NCBI GenBank assembly: GCA_025174535.1
Contig: JALBUN010000026.1
Coordinates: 62,001 to 126,000, forward strand
DNA from: Cantharellus purpuraceus
Lineage: Eukaryota; Basidiomycota; Agaricomycetes; Cantharellales; Hydnaceae
Reading direction: 5' to 3'
DNA: 64,000 nucleotides
Program-made: the position numbers and the translations under genes
Notes under the pieces: generated by a model
Told to the model about the DNA's origin: nothing
What the model saw: only the letters and a program-made list of their open reading frames with translations
Database searches by the model: none
Part shown: in pieces, positions 10,896 to 22,084 of the stretch
Position numbering within the stretch: position 1 is the first letter of the stretch
Layout: every line of letters begins with the position of its first letter

Positions 10896-13364
10896 AATAC
10901 TTAAAGGATTATGTTATCAAACATCAGACGACAGCTCCATACTCCTCAGCACAAAATGGGAAGGCGGAAAGAGTACACTGAACCCTTTTTAATCAAGCTT
11001 GGGCAATAATGTCAGACAATGGATTTCCCCCCAAACTCTGGGGAGAATGCATCAAAACCTGTGCGTACATTAAAGACCACACTCCCACTCGAACACTCAA
11101 GAATGTCACACCTTATGAGGCATACTACGGTACTAAACCTGATGTTTCGCATCTGAGAGAGATCGGATGTAGAGCATTCATCCTTGCGAAGCCTGATCAC
11201 CGCCCAAAAATATATGCCTGATTGGTCGAAGGAATTCTGATTGGTTATTCAGACCACTCAAAAGCATACAGGTGCTACTACCCACCTACAGGACAAATTA
11301 TGATCTCCAGACATGTAACATTCATTGAATCGCAGGATGCGAAGCCACACCCCTACTGTCCTGGCGTTGAAGTCGGAGCAGATGAATAGAACTCACCCAA
11401 CAACCTTGAACCACAACCCACTATCACACACAATGCCATGGAGTCTCCTGATGAAATGGAGGAATCTCAACCAATAGATGACATGCCAGGCAATCCCCCT
11501 GAACCCACAGATGACACAATGGCAGATCAATTGGGTGACAGCACACCCACAGATGCGACACCCTCAGTAACCCTCCCATGCCAATCTGCTCGAGCTAAGA
11601 AGATGTCAGCGGCAGGAGCTGCTATGCATGGACTGCCTCACAAATCACTCATTGAATGAGCCAAACATGAAATTAGGGAACTCTCAGATCAACAATCCAC
11701 AAACTTAGATCACCTACACCCACTATTTGACACTGAATCCATGAATGAGATACTTGGTGTGGCACAAGATGATCCTCGTACCTATAAACAGGCCATGGAG
11801 TCATACGATGGCCCACAATGGGATGAAAGCTATGATGATGAGATGGGCTCAATTCATCACCATAACGTGTGGATATTGGTACCTCGCTCCAGCGTACTGA
11901 AAGGTCGCAAGATCATAGGAAGTTGCACCATATTCCTACGAAAACGAGATGAGAACAATGAAGTATCTAGGTGTAAAGTGCGAGTAGTGGTGAAAGGATA
12001 CTCACAAGTGGAAGGAGTTGATTACACAGACACATTTGCTCCTGTTGCCAGATTGGAATCGGTGCGTGCGGTCCTTGGAATTGCAGCTTCCCTAGACTGG
12101 GAAATACATCAGTTTGATGTCAAGACCGCATTCCTGCATGGGGATCTTACTGAAGAAATTTACATGGAGCAACCAGATGGCAGGAAGGAGGTCAGAAAGG
12201 AGGACTGGGTATGCCGACTACACAAGTCACTATATGGCCTGCGACAGGCAGGACGCTGCTGGTATGAACAGTTATGCAATGAAATGATCAGGGTGGGATT
12301 CACCCGAGCGAGTGTTGATCACAGTGTATTTGTCAAGCAATGCAAGTCAGGCGATGCTATGATTACGATACATGTCAATGACATGGCTGTCGCCACAAGC
12401 AATCAACGGACGATGTCTACCACTCTTGAAGACTTACGCGAGATCATTGACATAGTCGACATGGGTGATATCAAATGGTTCCTCGGTATGGCCATAACTC
12501 GGGACCACGAAGCTCGCACCATATCATTCTCCCAAGGGGCCTTTCATTGACATGATCATAAAACATTTTGGGATGGAAGACAGCTATGGTGTCTCCACCC
12601 CCCTTGACCCAAATGTAGTTCTGTCAAAATCAATGTCCCCCACATCAGACATTGAACGGACACGCATGACAAAGGTGCCGTACATGGTGGGTGTTGGATC
12701 GCTGATGTATATATCACTGGCGACCTGACCAGATATCACCTATGCAACAAACAAATTGAGTCAGTTCAACTCAAATCCCGGCCAAGCTCACTGGACAGCC
12801 CTGCAGCGTGTCCTACGATACTTGAAATGTACTCGAAACCACGTTCTTGTCCTAGGTGGAAAAGGGGGAGTCATTTTTCATGGATACACTGACTCAGATT
12901 ATGCTGGATGTACCGATACTCGCCAATCCACCTCAGGATATGTATTCACACTGGGATATGGAGCAATTTCTTGGAGTTCAAAACGACAAGCTATAGTCAC
13001 TACATCGAGCTGTGAGGCGGAGTATGTGGCCAGTTGCCATGCAATGAAAAAAGCCATGTGGCTGTGTCGACTATTGGATACCTTGGGCCAAAAGCAAGAT
13101 ATGACTACAATATATGGTGATAACACAGGTTCAATTTCCTTGACGAAAGACCCCACATTCCATGCACGATCTAAACACATTGATGTGCAATACCATTACA
13201 CACGCGAACGTGTTGAGGACAAGGACGTACATTTCCAATATATCCCAACAGCCGATATCACTGCAGACATTCTGATGAAGGCACTGGATCGACAGAAACA
13301 TGAGAAATTTACATTGGAACTTGGACTACGTGACGACACTGTTGAACGACACTCTGAACACTGA
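10896..13364 (+). pseudogene. Ty1/copia pol, family G (3' half)
   Basis: The segment begins inside the integrase core (HQTTAPYSSAQNGKAERVH), continues through the integrase C-terminus (11009-11390), the RT (11741-12550, with FDVKTAFLHGDL and LYGLRQAGRCWYEQL) and the RNase H (12756-13364, DSDYAGC and SSCEAEY). The usual YVDD catalytic box reads HVND near 12370. Stops include TGA near 10974, 11220, 11657 and 12727, and the frame breaks near 12548. Gag, protease and the integrase N-terminus are absent, replaced by the LTR B fragment. The order IN-RT-RH identifies Ty1/copia. Confidence 0.85.
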
Positions 13365-13397
13365 GCCATCCAACGACACCACAGTGAGGGAGGGTAT

Positions 13398-13630
13398 TGG
13401 AGTATGTGAAGTGTGCACATGTCGTTGACACATCACAGCGTATCATGCACATTACTGCTGCGTTTCAAGCCTCAATATATTACATATACACACTTAAAAT
13501 TTTCACCACCACAGACATATATAACACGTCTGTGGTTGCTCGTTCTCCCTCAGCTGTATTCACAATATACAGGCTGAGGTGAGGAGCACTAGAATATGCA
13601 TTCCCTGCCCACTTGCTTATTTCTTTTGTT
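13398..13630 (+). repeat. Possible 3' LTR of copia G
   Basis: Directly after the RNase H stop a purine-rich tract (GAGGGAGGGTA) precedes a TTGGAGTATGTG start. This is the arrangement of a polypurine tract and LTR start in copia elements. A TATATAA segment lies inside. The 3' end is not defined because no second copy is in the window. Confidence 0.35.
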
Positions 13631-14003
13631 ATCTAGTCTTGATCATTATCAGACTTCAATAGAATGGCATTATCTGGTTGAGCAGTAGTAGATTCCATGG
13701 TGCATGAGATGCCAGCAACTATATAAATTTGGAAATGCATGATTAAGAATTGTGAGTCACACCAACACTGGTGCCATGTTGTATTCGGCTTGAGAAGATG
13801 GATGTTGTGACAACATGAAATTTGATATTCACAGTGCTGAGGGAACTTCACGTGAAAGGGTTTGCACACATCAGATTAGCTTTAACCATATGAAGAGCAC
13901 AAACTTGAGGAAGCCCTAGAGTTGCATCATCATTCTCCATTTGATATGGCATAGACCTCACAGGAGTTACCAGACTCACATAATGAACAACCTCAGAAAG
14001 GGC
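13631..14003. other. No gene recognised
   Basis: Open frames here are short, lack recognisable motifs and have no intron signals that join them. The stretch lies between the copia G end and the first base of gypsy copy A3 and probably consists of decayed repeat sequence. Confidence 0.5.
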
Positions 14004-15765
14004 TTCTTTGGGCCATTTTGGGCAAAATCACACACAATGGTTAATCTGACAGGACTACATATGGCCAAAAATGTGAGAGTACATTCAACACTACTGTACC
14101 ATGTGTATGCACTCAAAATCATAAAGGCACAAACCCTATGACGCTTGTTCAGAATCATGTCAGTATACAATATTCTGATGTATATCTCATATACATCAGA
14201 ATTTCAATGATACATAAAGCCAGGGAGTTACAATTTGGATATCTTAAAAGATTTCAGATGTGTGAAATTTTCATAAATATAAACATATATTCTATATTTT
14301 AATAAACTTTAAAAGATGAGATATTTGGTTGAGATGAACATAATCATTTACATGGATATAATAGGAATGTATGTATTAATATAATTGGTATTATATAGGG
14401 TATTTAGATATACAAATACCAGGTGGGAATTAAAGATAGTTCAAATTATATTACAAGTATTGTATAAGAAAGAATCAATGATATTTGGATGTTCCCTCAA
14501 GAGAGTTGCCACCACTAAATGGGGAAAAAAAGAATTATTTTTGAGAATTATGCCAAAATATCAAAATATGTTTTAATCTAGTATATTGTGTAAAATTTGA
14601 GAATCATGTTGAAATATGAAAATAAGTTTGAATTGAAGTGTATTGTGTAAAATTTGAGGAAAATAGGTTGTATATACATATTTATTGTATTTCTGAACAA
14701 GCGTCTATGGAATGCTTAAGCAACTTCCTGTCCCAGAGCAACCATGGAACTCGATCTCCATGGATTTCATAGAGAAACACCCCCCATCGCTTGGATATGA
14801 CACCATACTTGTGATTGTTGACAGGTTCACTAAACAGTCACTATTCATTCTGATGCATGACACCATCACCTCCGCCTCACTAGCCAAGTTGTTCATTCTC
14901 CACATATTCTAAACATGGAGTCCCCTTGCATGTCACATCCGATCAGGGCTCAGAGTTTGTGTCCTCCTTCTTTCACACATTAGGAAAGGCTCTCAACATG
15001 AAGCTTCATTTCACCTCTGGATACCATCCTGAAGGAGACAGACAAACAGAGCGAATGAATCAGTCCCTGGAACAATATCTCTAAGTCTATTGTAACTATC
15101 AACAAGACAACTGGGCTGACCTACTTTTGATTGCAGAGTTTGCCTACAACAACACTCCAAATGCGACTACTGGCGTCTCTCCATTCTTTGCTAATAAAGG
15201 CTACCATCCGAACATCTCTGTCCACCCTGAGAAGGAACTCGCCTCCATCAAAGCCTGCCAATTCATAACCAACCTCAACCAACTACACCAACATCTCTGA
15301 GAAACCATCTCCGATGCCCAGAAACAATACCAAGTCTCTGTGGACCGATGCCACATCCTGGCTCCAGACCTGCAAATCAGAGACAAAGTATTCATCAAGG
15401 CCAAACATTTCCAGACCACCTGTCCATCGAAAAAACTCTCCAAGAAATACTTAGGTCCTTATGAGGCCATTGCTCACACAGGCAGCAGGTCCTTCACCCT
15501 CTGCCTCTGACCACTTCCAAGCAGTTCACCTGGTCTTCCATATATCAATGCTTGAACCTGCTACTACAAACGAGATCTCCAGTTGCACCCAACCTCCACC
15601 TCCTCTGATCATCATCAAAGGAGATAACAAATATGAGATATCTGAGATCCTGGACTTGAAGATTGATTGTCAGTACAAGTGCAAGCTCCAGTAACTAGTC
15701 AAATGGACTGGATATGAAGGCACCAATGAAGAGTCCTCATGGATCTCCATGTCCAAACTCAATCA
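14004..15765 (+). pseudogene. Gypsy A3 pol fragment (integrase to chromodomain)
   Basis: The fragment starts at the integrase zinc-finger region equivalent to A1 position 7250, is interrupted by a MITE at 14140-14705, and resumes with the integrase core (MDFIEK near 14760). It runs into the chromodomain, where LTR B2 begins at 15766. Several stops and small indels are present. The codon at 15052-15054 is CGA where A1 has TGA (7726), which helps date the A1 nonsense change as copy-specific. Confidence 0.85.
14140..14705 (+). mobile_element. MITE (non-autonomous DNA transposon), copy 1
   Basis: The 566-bp AT-rich unit has perfect 15-bp terminal inverted repeats, GACGCTTGTTCAGAA and its complement. 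It is flanked by TAT at 14137-14139 and 14706-14708, a 3-bp target duplication. It splits the A3 integrase sequence, so it arrived after A3. An internal hairpin (ATTCTGATGTAT and its complement) lies near 14170-14205. It has no coding capacity. A second copy is at 34688-35251. The 3-bp duplications suggest the PIF/Harbinger superfamily, but TAT is not the usual TWA target. Confidence 0.85.
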
Positions 15766-16529
15766 TGTTGTTCCAGCTGCTGGACGTCTAGCTGCCGGAC
15801 TTCTGGGGAGAAGGGAGAGGAGAGGGGGATTAGAGAGGACAGGGGAGGAACAGGAGCATATAGGAGGCTCAGGAGGTTTTGAGGGACAAAGGGGGTAAAG
15901 GAGGACAGTTACAGGAATGGAATAGGGAACAGGAGAAGCCCCTGTGAGTTCCAGAACTTCCTGGACATTATTTTGCTTTTATTTTCATCATTTCATCATC
16001 ATGGACACTTCCCCCCATCATCATCTCATCATCCATCCCATCATTGACTCAGGACATTTACAAATGACTTCACTCATTCATAGGACTTAGTATCATATAT
16101 AAATCACATCTGTAATGCACTTGAATGGATAGAGCAATTATCTCTCACTTATTCTGTCTGTGTGTCTGAATCTATTCGTACCTGGAATATCTCCAGAATG
16201 AAAGTGTATTTCTATTAGATTTTGCATATTCTATTAGAATATTGCATATCAACTCGAATCTCAAATTACGAAGCCATACAATCCCTGGCTATTTTTTTAT
16301 TAAGCATTTACTCTCGTTCGAGTCATCTGCTCCTCATCCCTGCTCAAATTGTCAATATCTAGACAAAGACTACACCAAATCCCATCAAACTTCATACGAG
16401 GATACTCCCAAGATATATCTCAAATTTGACTGCACATACATCGTGTTCCCACCACTGCTCCATTTTCTATTAGACTTCTGCTCGTCACTACACCCCAGCA
16501 AGGCAATTATTTACATTATTCAAATAACA
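15766..16529 (+). repeat. LTR B2 (diverged relative of LTR B)
   Basis: The 764-bp unit starts TGTTGTTCC and ends AAATAACA. It shares with LTR B the order of blocks: purine-rich start, GGCTCAGGAGG, CCCCTGTGAG, a TATATAAATC-type TATA region, CCAGAATGA, and CCCCAGCAAGGC near the end. No 5-bp target duplication is present. Instead the right flank repeats about 170 bp of the chromodomain sequence already seen on the left, so the locus has been rearranged. Confidence 0.7.
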
Positions 16530-16770
16530 TCTGCCTCCTCTGATCATCATCGAAGGCAATAACAAATATGAGATATCTGAGATCCTGGACTTGTAGATTG
16601 ATTGTTGGTACAAGTGCAAGCTCCAGTACCTAGTCAAATGGACTGGCTACGAAGGCACCAATGAAGAGTCCTCATGGATCTCCACATCCGAACTTGATCA
16701 TACATCCAAATCCATTTCCAATTTTCACTCCACTTATCCAGACAAACCTGGCCCTCTTATGAATCTTTAA
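16530..16770 (+). pseudogene. Second chromodomain tail of gypsy A
   Basis: The sequence overlaps the pol segment at about 15597-15765 and then continues to the normal pol end (aspartate-lysine-proline-glycine and a TAA). It carries stops near 16593. It is separated from the first chromodomain copy by LTR B2, so it derives either from a duplication or from a second gypsy A copy joined by recombination. Confidence 0.7.
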
Positions 16771-16931
16771 GTTCCATTATTGATGCTAATTCTATTATTT
16801 CACATCATCATTTCATTACAAAGTCACAAAGGAAATTACAAGTCTACCCAACCTCCAAAAGAATCTCACTCCACCCCATTTTTTCTCCACTCCAAAATAT
16901 TACAATCATTTTCATTTTCATTTTTTTTTAG

Positions 16932-18050
16932 TTATACATTGCACTTCCTTTTTCCCTTCCCCTTGTCTACCTCAGGCTCTGTCTCTGACTCATCATCACT
17001 CTCCACATCCGACACCCAATCTTTCTCATCCCCCATGTCTGAATCCTTGTCCAAGGGGGCCATGAACTTCCACAGCCAATGCAACTCAGCAGTCTGCCGA
17101 CCCTCCAGAACCTCCTTCCGTTTCATCATCTTCACTAACTCCACTAACAACTGTTATTTGGAAGACTGGACTTATAGGGGAGAGGGGAACAGAGAGGGGA
17201 ACAGAGGGGGAACAGAGGGGAACAGAGGGGGAACAGAGGGGGAACAGTGGGGATAGGAGGAATAGGAGCGCACAGGAGGCTCAGGAGGTTGAGGGGGAGG
17301 TAGGAAAGCGAGGGGAAATGGTTAGGAGGGAAGAGGAGGAGCCCCTGTAAGCTCCACACACATCAGATCATTCTCCTATATTTCTTTTATATTTTATTTC
17401 GTCATTTTTTTCCCTATTGGCTCCACCCCCCATTTCGTTTTTATCACAAGTTTCTTTCCCATGTTTCACATGACACAGAACTTTTATCACGAGTTATTAG
17501 CATGCATATCTTGTATAAAACATGCCTAGCTAGATATGCAATGGACTAGAGAATTTCCTCTCACCTGTTTCTGTTGTCTGTGTCTGAACTATTTGTTTCT
17601 GGAATAACTCCAGAACGAACGCGTATTTCTACTATCTTTTGCATACTTCTCCAGAGTATTGCAACATCTATTTGAATCCCAGTTTACGAAGCCTAAAATC
17701 CACTAGTTGATTTTCTATTAAGCATTTACTCTCGTTCGAATCATCTGCTCCTGATCTTCACTCAAATTGTCAATATCTAGACGAAGATCACACCAAATCC
17801 CATCCAACTTCGTAGGAAGATACTACTCAAGTATATCTTCAATTCGATTATGCATACACTCAGTTCCCATCACTCCCTCTGTCTCTATTTGAAATCTACT
17901 CTCCACACACCCCCAGCAAGGCGAAATTTTTTCAACAACAACCCCTCCATCCGCTGGAGGTGCTCCAACTGAAGGTTAACCAGCCAGATAAGCTGGCCCA
18001 CAGTACTGTTGGGCACGGAGACATGCCCCATACCTGCACCGGTCATTGCC
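16932..18050 (-). pseudogene. Antisense ORF C-terminus of gypsy A3, split by LTR B
   Basis: Minus-strand frames at 17150-16932 and 18050-17938 read as the C-terminal third of the gypsy A antisense protein: the TVGQLI-LVNLQ-EHL helix, an MKRKEVLEGR segment, the acidic DMGD-KDW patch and the basic tail. A solo LTR B (17152-17937) interrupts it. At about 18051 the sequence switches directly to gag, so the cysteine cluster and coiled coil are deleted. This third copy shows that the antisense gene is a fixed part of the family. Confidence 0.75.
17152..17937 (+). repeat. Solo LTR B
   Basis: The unit starts TGTTATTTGG and ends TTTCAACA, with a perfect 5-bp target duplication ACAAC at 17147-17151 and 17938-17942. 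It matches the LTRs of the complete copia B element at 44418-51135, with extra copies of a short AGAGGGGGAAC unit near its start. It inserted into the antisense ORF of gypsy A3. Confidence 0.9.
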
Positions 18051-18051
18051 C

Positions 18052-19620
18052 CGAACAGATGGACCACATAGAGGCCATCAATGAAGAGGACAACACCCCG
18101 CCCTCCCCAAATCTGGCATAAGCCATCTCCCTGCTCACCAGCAGCATCTGTAACCCACAAGCCCCTAAGTCCCAGACCAAGGTCTGGGAACCCAACCCAT
18201 TCGATGGCTCTGATCCATAAAAGCTCCAGCCATTCTTGGTTCAATGCCGGTTGAATTTCCATGACTGCCCCGACAGGTTCACATCCGATCGGGTGAAGGT
18301 CACCTTCACCATGTCCTATCTCAAGGGCACCACACTGGACTACGCTCATTGTTACGCACTAGGTCCAAATCGGGGTCGGAGATTTGGTCAGAGGTTTGGT
18401 CAGAGGTTTGGTCAGAGGATGGGTAGGAGTCAGAGAAGGAGTTGGGTATGTTGTGGGGTTGGAATGGACTTGGCTTCAGCTTATGTGCTGTGCCCTCACT
18501 AATACCGGTGTCCAAGATTTCGGAGATGGAGTACAACTTAGAGAGTTAGGATCGGACTTAGGAACTAGGCATGATTTGATATTCAAACTGGGGAATGAAG
18601 CCCCCAGTCGGGCAACTTAAATACATATTTTGAAATCTAATAATAATTACTCTGGTGATGGGTCTCTGAGGCCAATGGCCTTACATGAGTATGTCTGAGT
18701 CCCACGGGGATGGATGTCTGGGTTCCTATGGTGATGCTGATGCATCAATTGGAACTGGAGATGGATGGGCAGAATCGGCAGTGACAATCGGACAGGTAAA
18801 TGGAGATGTGGCGGTTTCCAAATGGAGTATAGATTTCATATGCGTGGGGATCTGAGTGGATCGGACGGGGATCTGGGTGTTAATGAATATAGTCATAACA
18901 CTCATGGACGACTCTGATGATCCGTCATGGTCAGAAGACTACTCTGACTTCATCTCCAAACTTCAGACCAATTTCGGTCCTTACAACCCTGAGGCCGATG
19001 CTGAGAATGAACTCAATCAACTTCGGATGAAGGAAAATCACAAAATCACAAAATACATTGTGAGTTTCCAGCGGCTAGCCCTGAAAGTCCAATGGGGTGA
19101 CACCACACTCCGATGCCAATTTTACATTGGTCTTCCATCCTGCATCAAGGACAAGATATCACGCATCAGTAAGCCAGATACTTTGGTTAACCTTCACAAG
19201 CTCGCCCAATCCATTGAGCCCGTTATTGGGAACATCAATCCAAGGTCTCCCACAAAAATTCAGCTAACAACAAATCAGAAAAATCATTGGACAAGACCCC
19301 AAAGTCCAACAAGGGGTCTGATAAGAAGACCACCGCCAACTCAGGCCAGAAGTCAAACATGGGTAACACTGCCACTTCTGGTTCTGGTCAGAACAACTCC
19401 GGAACTGGCAATAGCTCTGGAGCTCACAAGAGCGCTCTGGACCTCTCCACCAAGCTGGGAAAGATGGAAAACTTACCCAGCAGGAACGCCAGCATTGCAT
19501 GGACAACAACCTCTGTCTGTTCTGCAGAAAACCCAGCCACCAAGCCAAGGATTGCAACAAGGCAACCTCATCCGCAGCAGGGGCAAAGGGCCATGCCACC
19601 AATGCCATGACGGACCAAAA
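18052..19620 (+). pseudogene. gag of gypsy A2, interrupted by a solo LTR
   Basis: The fragment begins in the gag region equivalent to A1 position 3816 and ends at the eight-A frameshift run near 19617. A solo LTR A (18350-18900) splits it at the YLKGT-LDY helix. Relative to A1 it lacks 11 bp just before the insertion. A zinc-knuckle region is present near 19510-19560, but the frame has shifted. Many differences from A1 are C/T or G/A changes at CpG sites. Confidence 0.8.
18350..18900 (-). repeat. Solo LTR A inside gag
   Basis: The inverted copy starts TGTTACG and ends CATAACA on the plus strand and is flanked by a perfect 5-bp duplication CTCAT at 18345-18349 and 18901-18905. A family A element therefore inserted into another family A element in the opposite orientation and then collapsed to a solo LTR. 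Confidence 0.9.
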
Positions 19621-22084
19621 AAAACGGTAAGCAGTCCTATAGCCTCCATATGGGCTGAGGGCTGCATTCATCCTCCCCATACGCATCCGCTCTTTCCCAC
19701 TCCGACTCCCTTACCTTCCTCATCTACTCCGACTCCATTCCCAATACTGCTATTCAAGCATTAATTGACTCCGGTTCTACTCACTGTTTCCTTGATTTCT
19801 CTTTTTCCAATTTACATAAACTCCATACATACATCATAACTCCGATATTGCTCTGATTATTTGATGGCACTACTAATGCTGTTATTTCACAAGCTATAGA
19901 TCTGTCTATCCGTTTTCTGTTGGAGAAATCCAGAACCTTACATTCTATGTTACTCTGCTTGACTCCAGCTGTTCTGTAGTTCTCGGACATAATTGGCTCA
20001 CCACTACAATCTGTTGATTGACTGGGCATTGGGCCATATCACATTCCATTCCCCAGTACAGGCTGTGTCATCCCCAGCGTCACCAGCAACTTTAGGTGCA
20101 AAATTATCTTCTGCCTCCACTGACTCCGCTCCGATAGATACTCCATCTACCCCACCATCTATATCAATGGTGGACGGTATGTCTTCGCCAGACTAAGCAA
20201 ACTGGATGGTTCTCACACATTCCAGGTTCACCTCTCTGACCCGATATTCCTTGCTGCCTGTTCTGCCCGATCAACTCCACCAGACCTATCTATGGTCCCT
20301 AAGGAGTATCATGAGTTCGCCGACATGTTCAGCAAGTCTAAAGCCAACTCCCTAGTGGAACACCGACCATATGATCTCAAGATTGAGTTGGATGACAACT
20401 CCACCCCTCCACTTGGCCCTATCTACTCGCTATCCCAAAAAGAGCTACTGGCTCTCCGGACATTCATAGACGAGAAGTTGGCCACGGGCTTCATCCACCC
20501 ATCCCTATCTCCCCATGGAGCTCTGGTCCTGTTTGTCTGCAAAATGGACGGATCACTCCATCTATGCATGGACTTCTGTGGACTTAACAAGATCATCAAG
20601 GAAGACCGATACCCAATACCCTGCACTGTGGACCTACTTGAGAGTCCGTGAAAAGCTAAGATCTATTCCAAAATAGATCTCTGACATGCCTACCATCTAG
20701 TCTGCATCTGAGAAGGCAATGAGTGGAAAACAACCTTCCACACTTGATATGGATCTTTCGAGTGGTGTGTCATGCCCTTCGGACTGACCAATGCTCCAGC
20801 CATGTTCCAGAGGTTCATGAATGATACCTTCGCTGACCTCCTCAATGTGACCGTCCTTGTTTATTTAGACAACATTTTGGTATATTTGGACAATGAAGAA
20901 GAGCATCGGACACATGTCCGAGAAGTACTCTGACGTGGCCTCTTCACCCGCACCAACAAATGTGAATTCCACTCTGACTCAGTCAAGTATCTAGGCTATA
21001 CCCTCTCCCCGGCAGGACTGACAATGTCTGATGACAAAATCAAAGCCATACAGGAATGGCCAGAACCGTGGAAAGTCAAAGATGTACAGTCCTTCCTGGG
21101 GTTCGCCAATTTCTACTGCCGCTTCATTTACAGCTACTCTGATATCACCATTCCGCTTACCTGACTTACTAGGAAGGGTACCCAATGGAATTTCACTGAT
21201 GAATACATTCCTATCCTATTAGAAACCAATGTCTCCGACTATGCACTTGCCACAATCCTGTCCATCATCTCTCCAGACAATGGACAAGTCCATCCAATCA
21301 CTTTTCACTCATGTACATTTACACCCCGAACTGAACTATGACGTCCATGACAAAGAGCTCCTTGCCATATATGAAGCCTTCCAGATATGGAGACACTACC
21401 TCAAAGGCCCCCCTGATCCAGTGGACATCATAACGGACCACAAGAACTTGGAATACTTCTCCACAACAAAACTGCTCACCTGGAGACAAGTCCGATGGTC
21501 TGAATACCTGTCTCAGTTCAACCTCGTTATCCGTTTCCATCCTGGTCGACTTGGAGCAAAGCCTGATGTGTTAACTAGACACTGGGACATCTACCCTAAA
21601 GAAGGGAGTAGCAACTATGCCACTGTAAACCCACACAACTTTTGTCCTGTGTTCACTAATGAGCAGCTGGCATTGTCCCTATGGGCATCCACCCTCATGA
21701 CTCTGAGCTGTCACCATTATGGACATTGACCAACTCTGCTCCAACATCTGCTCATCACTCCGATCTGATCCAGTTGCAGTTAAACACTTCAACAACCCTT
21801 CTGATCCAAAATGGTCACTTGACCCCAAAGGACACCTCCAACACAACAACCAGATATACGTCCCTGATGCCAATGGTCTCCAACTCTGAGTTTTGCAGTA
21901 TTATCATGATCACCCAATCTCCAGCCATTTTAGGCAAAATCACACACAAGGGTTAATCCGATGAGACTATGTATGGCATCCGAGAATACATTCAACACTA
22001 CTGTAACTCCTGTACCACATGTATGTGCTCAAAATCACAAAGGCACAAACCCTACAGAACACTTAAGCAACTTCTGGTCCTGGA
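19621..22084 (+). pseudogene. pol of gypsy A2 (protease to integrase zinc finger)
   Basis: Readable in pieces: protease (LIDSGSTHCFLD near 19765), RT (20290-21000, with YLDN near 20865), RNase H (21229-21560) and integrase zinc finger (about 21890-22070). Stops and indels break every domain; for example about 70 bp of the connection region are missing near 21205. It retains CGA at 20607-20609 where A1 has TGA at 5855. It ends abruptly at 22084, where the inverted LTR E begins. Confidence 0.85.
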
